Source: Pagrus major
Lineage: Eukaryota > Chordata > Actinopteri > Spariformes > Sparidae
Direction of reading: 5' to 3'
DNA: 64,000 bases
Assembly (NCBI RefSeq): GCF_040436345.1
Contig: NC_133218.1
Span: forward strand, 23,917,070 to 23,981,069
The translations under genes and the position numbers were made by a program. The notes under the pieces are model-generated. The model saw only the letters and a list, made by a program, of their open reading frames with translations. It was not told the origin of the DNA and did no database searches. Below are positions 60,421 to 64,000 of the stretch, piece by piece (within the stretch, counting starts at the first letter, position 1; each line of letters begins with the position of its first letter).

Positions 60421-63400
60421 TATGGCAGTGCAAGGATTATTGTTGAGGGCGATCACTGCATAGTTATGCAGACTTTATGTGATTAGTTTACACTTTACAT
60501 TTCATCCATTAAGGAATGTAAATGAATATGCATCAGGTTATCTCAGACACATTAAAGTGTATTTATGTTTAATATATAAATGTCTCTCATTAATATATTC
60601 CGCCTTTAGGTAGGTTTAGGTACTTTTGTGCTCTACGTTGTACTGAATGTACAGGTTACTACTCAAAATTAGTCAGGGACGTTGGGATATTTAAGTGCCT
60701 CACTTGATTATTTATACAGTGACATATCTGAATCTTTATTTTGTATATTGCAAATATGCGACACACTTCATTTGACTTTTACTGAATATCCATGCACATG
60801 CATATATGCGCCCATATCCCAATATCCCTAACTAAATTTAAGTGGTGTATAATTTGCACTCCTATTATAAAGTGTTAAGCCCTAGTGGCACGGCCCTAGT
60901 ATTACCAAGAGACCTCACTGATTTAGAAATTACTACCCCACGTTTGTGTTATGTGTGGCGCTTTCGCAAAGTCTATATTTTTCTCCATCACAAGATCTCT
61001 GTGTTTGGCGACATGTGGCAGGTAATTTGCAATGTAATCTTTACCTTGGAGTCTTTTATTTGTGCCGGATTAAAATCACAGACATCCTCTGCAATCATTA
61101 CAAATTACTAGAGGTCCCCAGGTACAGTAATACCACTCCTTTGTGAATAGGGCTTTACCCTGACTTTCCTTTAATGCCTAGTAATTATAGACCAGTAATA
61201 TAATATATTCTTGCTGCTAATACCGAAAAATAATTGGTAATGCTGGACTTTTACTTGCTGTGGAGAATTTAGAGCTACTTTATGGAGGTAAAAGACCTGT
61301 ACTTCTTCCACCGCAATCTGTTTATCCATCCTGACAGTCCTGACAGTGTACACAAGTTGTCCAATCCTCCGCTGTCAAATCCCTCAGTACTGGGAGGCAC
61401 CATTGCTTGTGCAAATTGTTTACTTACGTCAACAACTGAGTAAGAGGCTGAGCCCACTCATATCACCGCCACCCTCCTTCTCTTTTTCTGAGCTCATACT
61501 GCATGGCCCCACTGACTTGCATTGGCTATTTGTCGAACCGCTTTTATTTCATTACTGCCGTACTTCAGCACCTGATCTCCTCCAAGGACAAACGCAGAGG
61601 CAGGGTGGTGATGATTTCTCTTCTTTTCGTCTAAACCTGACTCGACATGCTCCCATGATAATGAGTTGATTCAAACCCTGATCTTTCTGTTGATACGCTG
61701 CACAGGCTTGTTATGATCGAGCTACACACTCGATAATGTTCTACCTTCCTGGCAGAACTGATTAGAGAAAGCCTTAATTTTCCATGTCAGGGATCTGTCT
61801 GTAGTTCTGGCCCCACACCAACAACAAACAGGCGTCACAGACTTCAGCACAACCTATCCTCCGTAGCTCTGATTAGCTTTCATCAACAAACAGACTCATC
61901 CCAAATCTGTCCATCCAGATGGCATAAAGAGAGGCGGAAGAAGGCAAGAAAAACAATAAAGAAGAGTGGGGATGAATGAGGCTGAGGAAGCCGAGTGCTC
62001 ACTGGAAGTTCTGTCTTTGTGATGTTTGCCAGAGGAATACCTGCTGCCAACCATACATTACTTTTGTTGACTTAATATTTTTTAATGCTTGAATATTTAA
62101 AAACTGAAAACTGACCGGAGACCGGGGTCTGATTCTTGTTAAACATACGGCTGTTTGTTTTTCAGTTCAAGCAAATAAAGATGTGACAAAACACAGTCCT
62201 TTATTTTAGGCAACAAATGTGACTTGTTTTTTATTGTTTACCAACTAACAAATTAATTTGCAAATTGGCAGTAAGGCAAAGAAGAATAAATCATTATGGG
62301 TAGAGGGCTGCTTAGTGTTCAAAAGCAAAAATCAGAAAGTCAGGAGCAGGACAGCGCTCCAGCTAAATTGTTTATTCATGCACTGATGTTTCCGGCAGAT
62401 GTCCTTCCTCAGCTTGCAAACTGGCAACAATGATTGAAAGCTTAAAAATACAATAATGAGGATAGTTTTCTCACAGATGGGTTACAGATTCAAAAAACTA
62501 AATGGACGAAAGTAGAAGATAGTGACGATATTTCCAGGGTCAGTGCAACACATGAATACAAAGTTAACCTGAGACATCACCTCAATATGATGAAACATTT
62601 CTGTCCTGATGTGAGTGGTCTCTTCAAGATGAAAACGTCTCTTCAAGATGAAAACGCCCTCGCTTAACCTTACTGTCAGTAGTCTTAACTGCTTATGAAA
62701 CAGTCTCAATTTAATAAAAACGTCTCTTATGACCTACCGAAACAAACGAGACCATCAGTGAGAACCCCGTCTGTTTCTTGTTGTTCCTAAATGCCTGTCA
62801 CCGGGTCAGATTCCCACTTACTGGGGTCTTACAAGTCATAAAATCAAAGCTCTTTTTCATCCTCGTCATATTTCACAGCCACAAATAGATACATCACCTC
62901 ATCATGCAAACTGCTGTGTTTAAAAAAGAAAAATAGTATTAAAAATATGTCACGTCTTCCTTTAATCGAGGTATTTACAACTGGAGGCGGTGATGTTCAT
63001 ACCACTTTTTCCCACAGGCAGCGCCAGAATCAACACAAAATGAATATCCCTTGTAGCTGCTTTAAAGGGAACGCAGGGCCACTGACTGGTTTCATGAGTG
63101 TAACAAATCACACAAACGTGTTTTCAACCTTTATAACCTTCACAGTCACCAGATCATCAAAACAATAACTTTTGGAGGAATGCTATTGATATAGCAGAGT
63201 CGGGAGACTTGTAAAAATATATGTCAAGAGGCACTGAAGCTGTTCTTGTGTCACATCTGGCAATAGACCCTTTATTGCCTTTATTGACCCTTTATTGCTT
63301 TATCATTATGAAGTAAATATTGATTGCACAATGTAATGACTATCGAAAAATTACACCTTCCGCTTTTATATTGGTTTCCTAAAAGACTCACTTCCACTGT

Positions 63401-64000
63401 GCAATTCCATTTTCCATCAGGTGTAAAATCGATAAAACCCTATCTGCTTCCATGTCTCTATTATAGACTAAATAAATGTATAAACACGCTTTTTCTCTAA
63501 TGTTTACCTTTACTCCACCGCGACGCCAACCCCTGCTGTAGTCACTTGTATGCTTGAACTATGTTGTACTCATATAAAATGATGACAATTTCTCTTTACA
63601 TCTTCAGTCAATATGGTTCTTTCTCCTCTCATATTTACAAAGTAGTGTTGATCGTTTCATGGCAATGAACTAGTTTGTTCAAAACACACTCGAAGGTGGG
63701 GTGAAGAGCCTGTCATATAGGAATAATGGTGCACATTTTCAGACAACCTGTCCTGGAAGTTATTCATAGTGTTGCACTTAACATATAAAAAGTGATGATA
63801 GTGGGTAAAGATAGACGTTTCAGAGAGAGGTTCATAACCAGCTCACTTTCTCACATCCCAAAAGCTGGCCAATCACAACGTGAAGTGTGTATGAGTTTAA
63901 AATTAGGATGGGAGGGTGTATGTGGATGCATTGTTTGGCATTCTAACAAGATCTTTGGATGGACCATACTGATGCCTGTACTAAGATGCTTTTTGTTTAA

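Overview
The window is nuclear DNA of a bony fish, most likely a percomorph-type teleost. Five vertebrate genes with GT-AG introns are all on the + strand: nfat5 (all but its first exon), kars1, gcsh and rpl13 (complete), and the first coding exon of a copine best matched to cpne7. I located exons by reading conserved protein segments and checking splice sites. The reading phase closes across every junction: about 1,276 visible residues for NFAT5, 574 for lysyl-tRNA synthetase, 174 for GCSH and 211 for RPL13. The spaces between exons hold short terminal-inverted-repeat elements and microsatellites typical of teleost genomes.

Layout. 1-3659: intron or 5' region of nfat5. 3660-18103: nfat5 exons 2 to 13, with the Rel DNA-binding domain split over exons 4-9 and a 1.8 kb glutamine-rich exon 12. 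18104 to about 23.5 kb: long AT-rich 3' region. 23625-32009: kars1, whose 3.8 kb first intron contains three near-identical 0.78 kb tandem copies. 32.6-35.4 kb: spacer with inverted-repeat elements. 35585-40239: gcsh, with a (CA)n tract just upstream of its start. 40.6-43.8 kb: spacer with a palindrome-rich transposon carrying a decayed coding core. 43.85-48.66 kb: rpl13, whose introns 3 and 5 each carry a near-identical C/D-box snoRNA of the SNORD68 type. 48.7-58.1 kb: gene-poor and MITE-rich. 58116-58289: cpne7 first coding exon, followed by a first intron longer than 5.7 kb that runs off the window.

The human counterparts of all five genes lie on chromosome 16q (16q22 to 16q24), so this looks like a compacted teleost version of that synteny block. 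Functionally they are mostly unrelated: osmotic-stress transcription (nfat5), translation (kars1, rpl13 and its snoRNAs), mitochondrial glycine cleavage (gcsh) and calcium-dependent membrane binding (cpne7). No bacterial, phage, CRISPR or clear retroviral content was seen. The most interesting structures are the duplicated intronic snoRNAs, the tandem repeat in kars1, the transposon built on a 14-bp palindrome, a 69-bp hAT-like element with an intact 8-bp target duplication, and a perfect hairpin just after the nfat5 stop codon.
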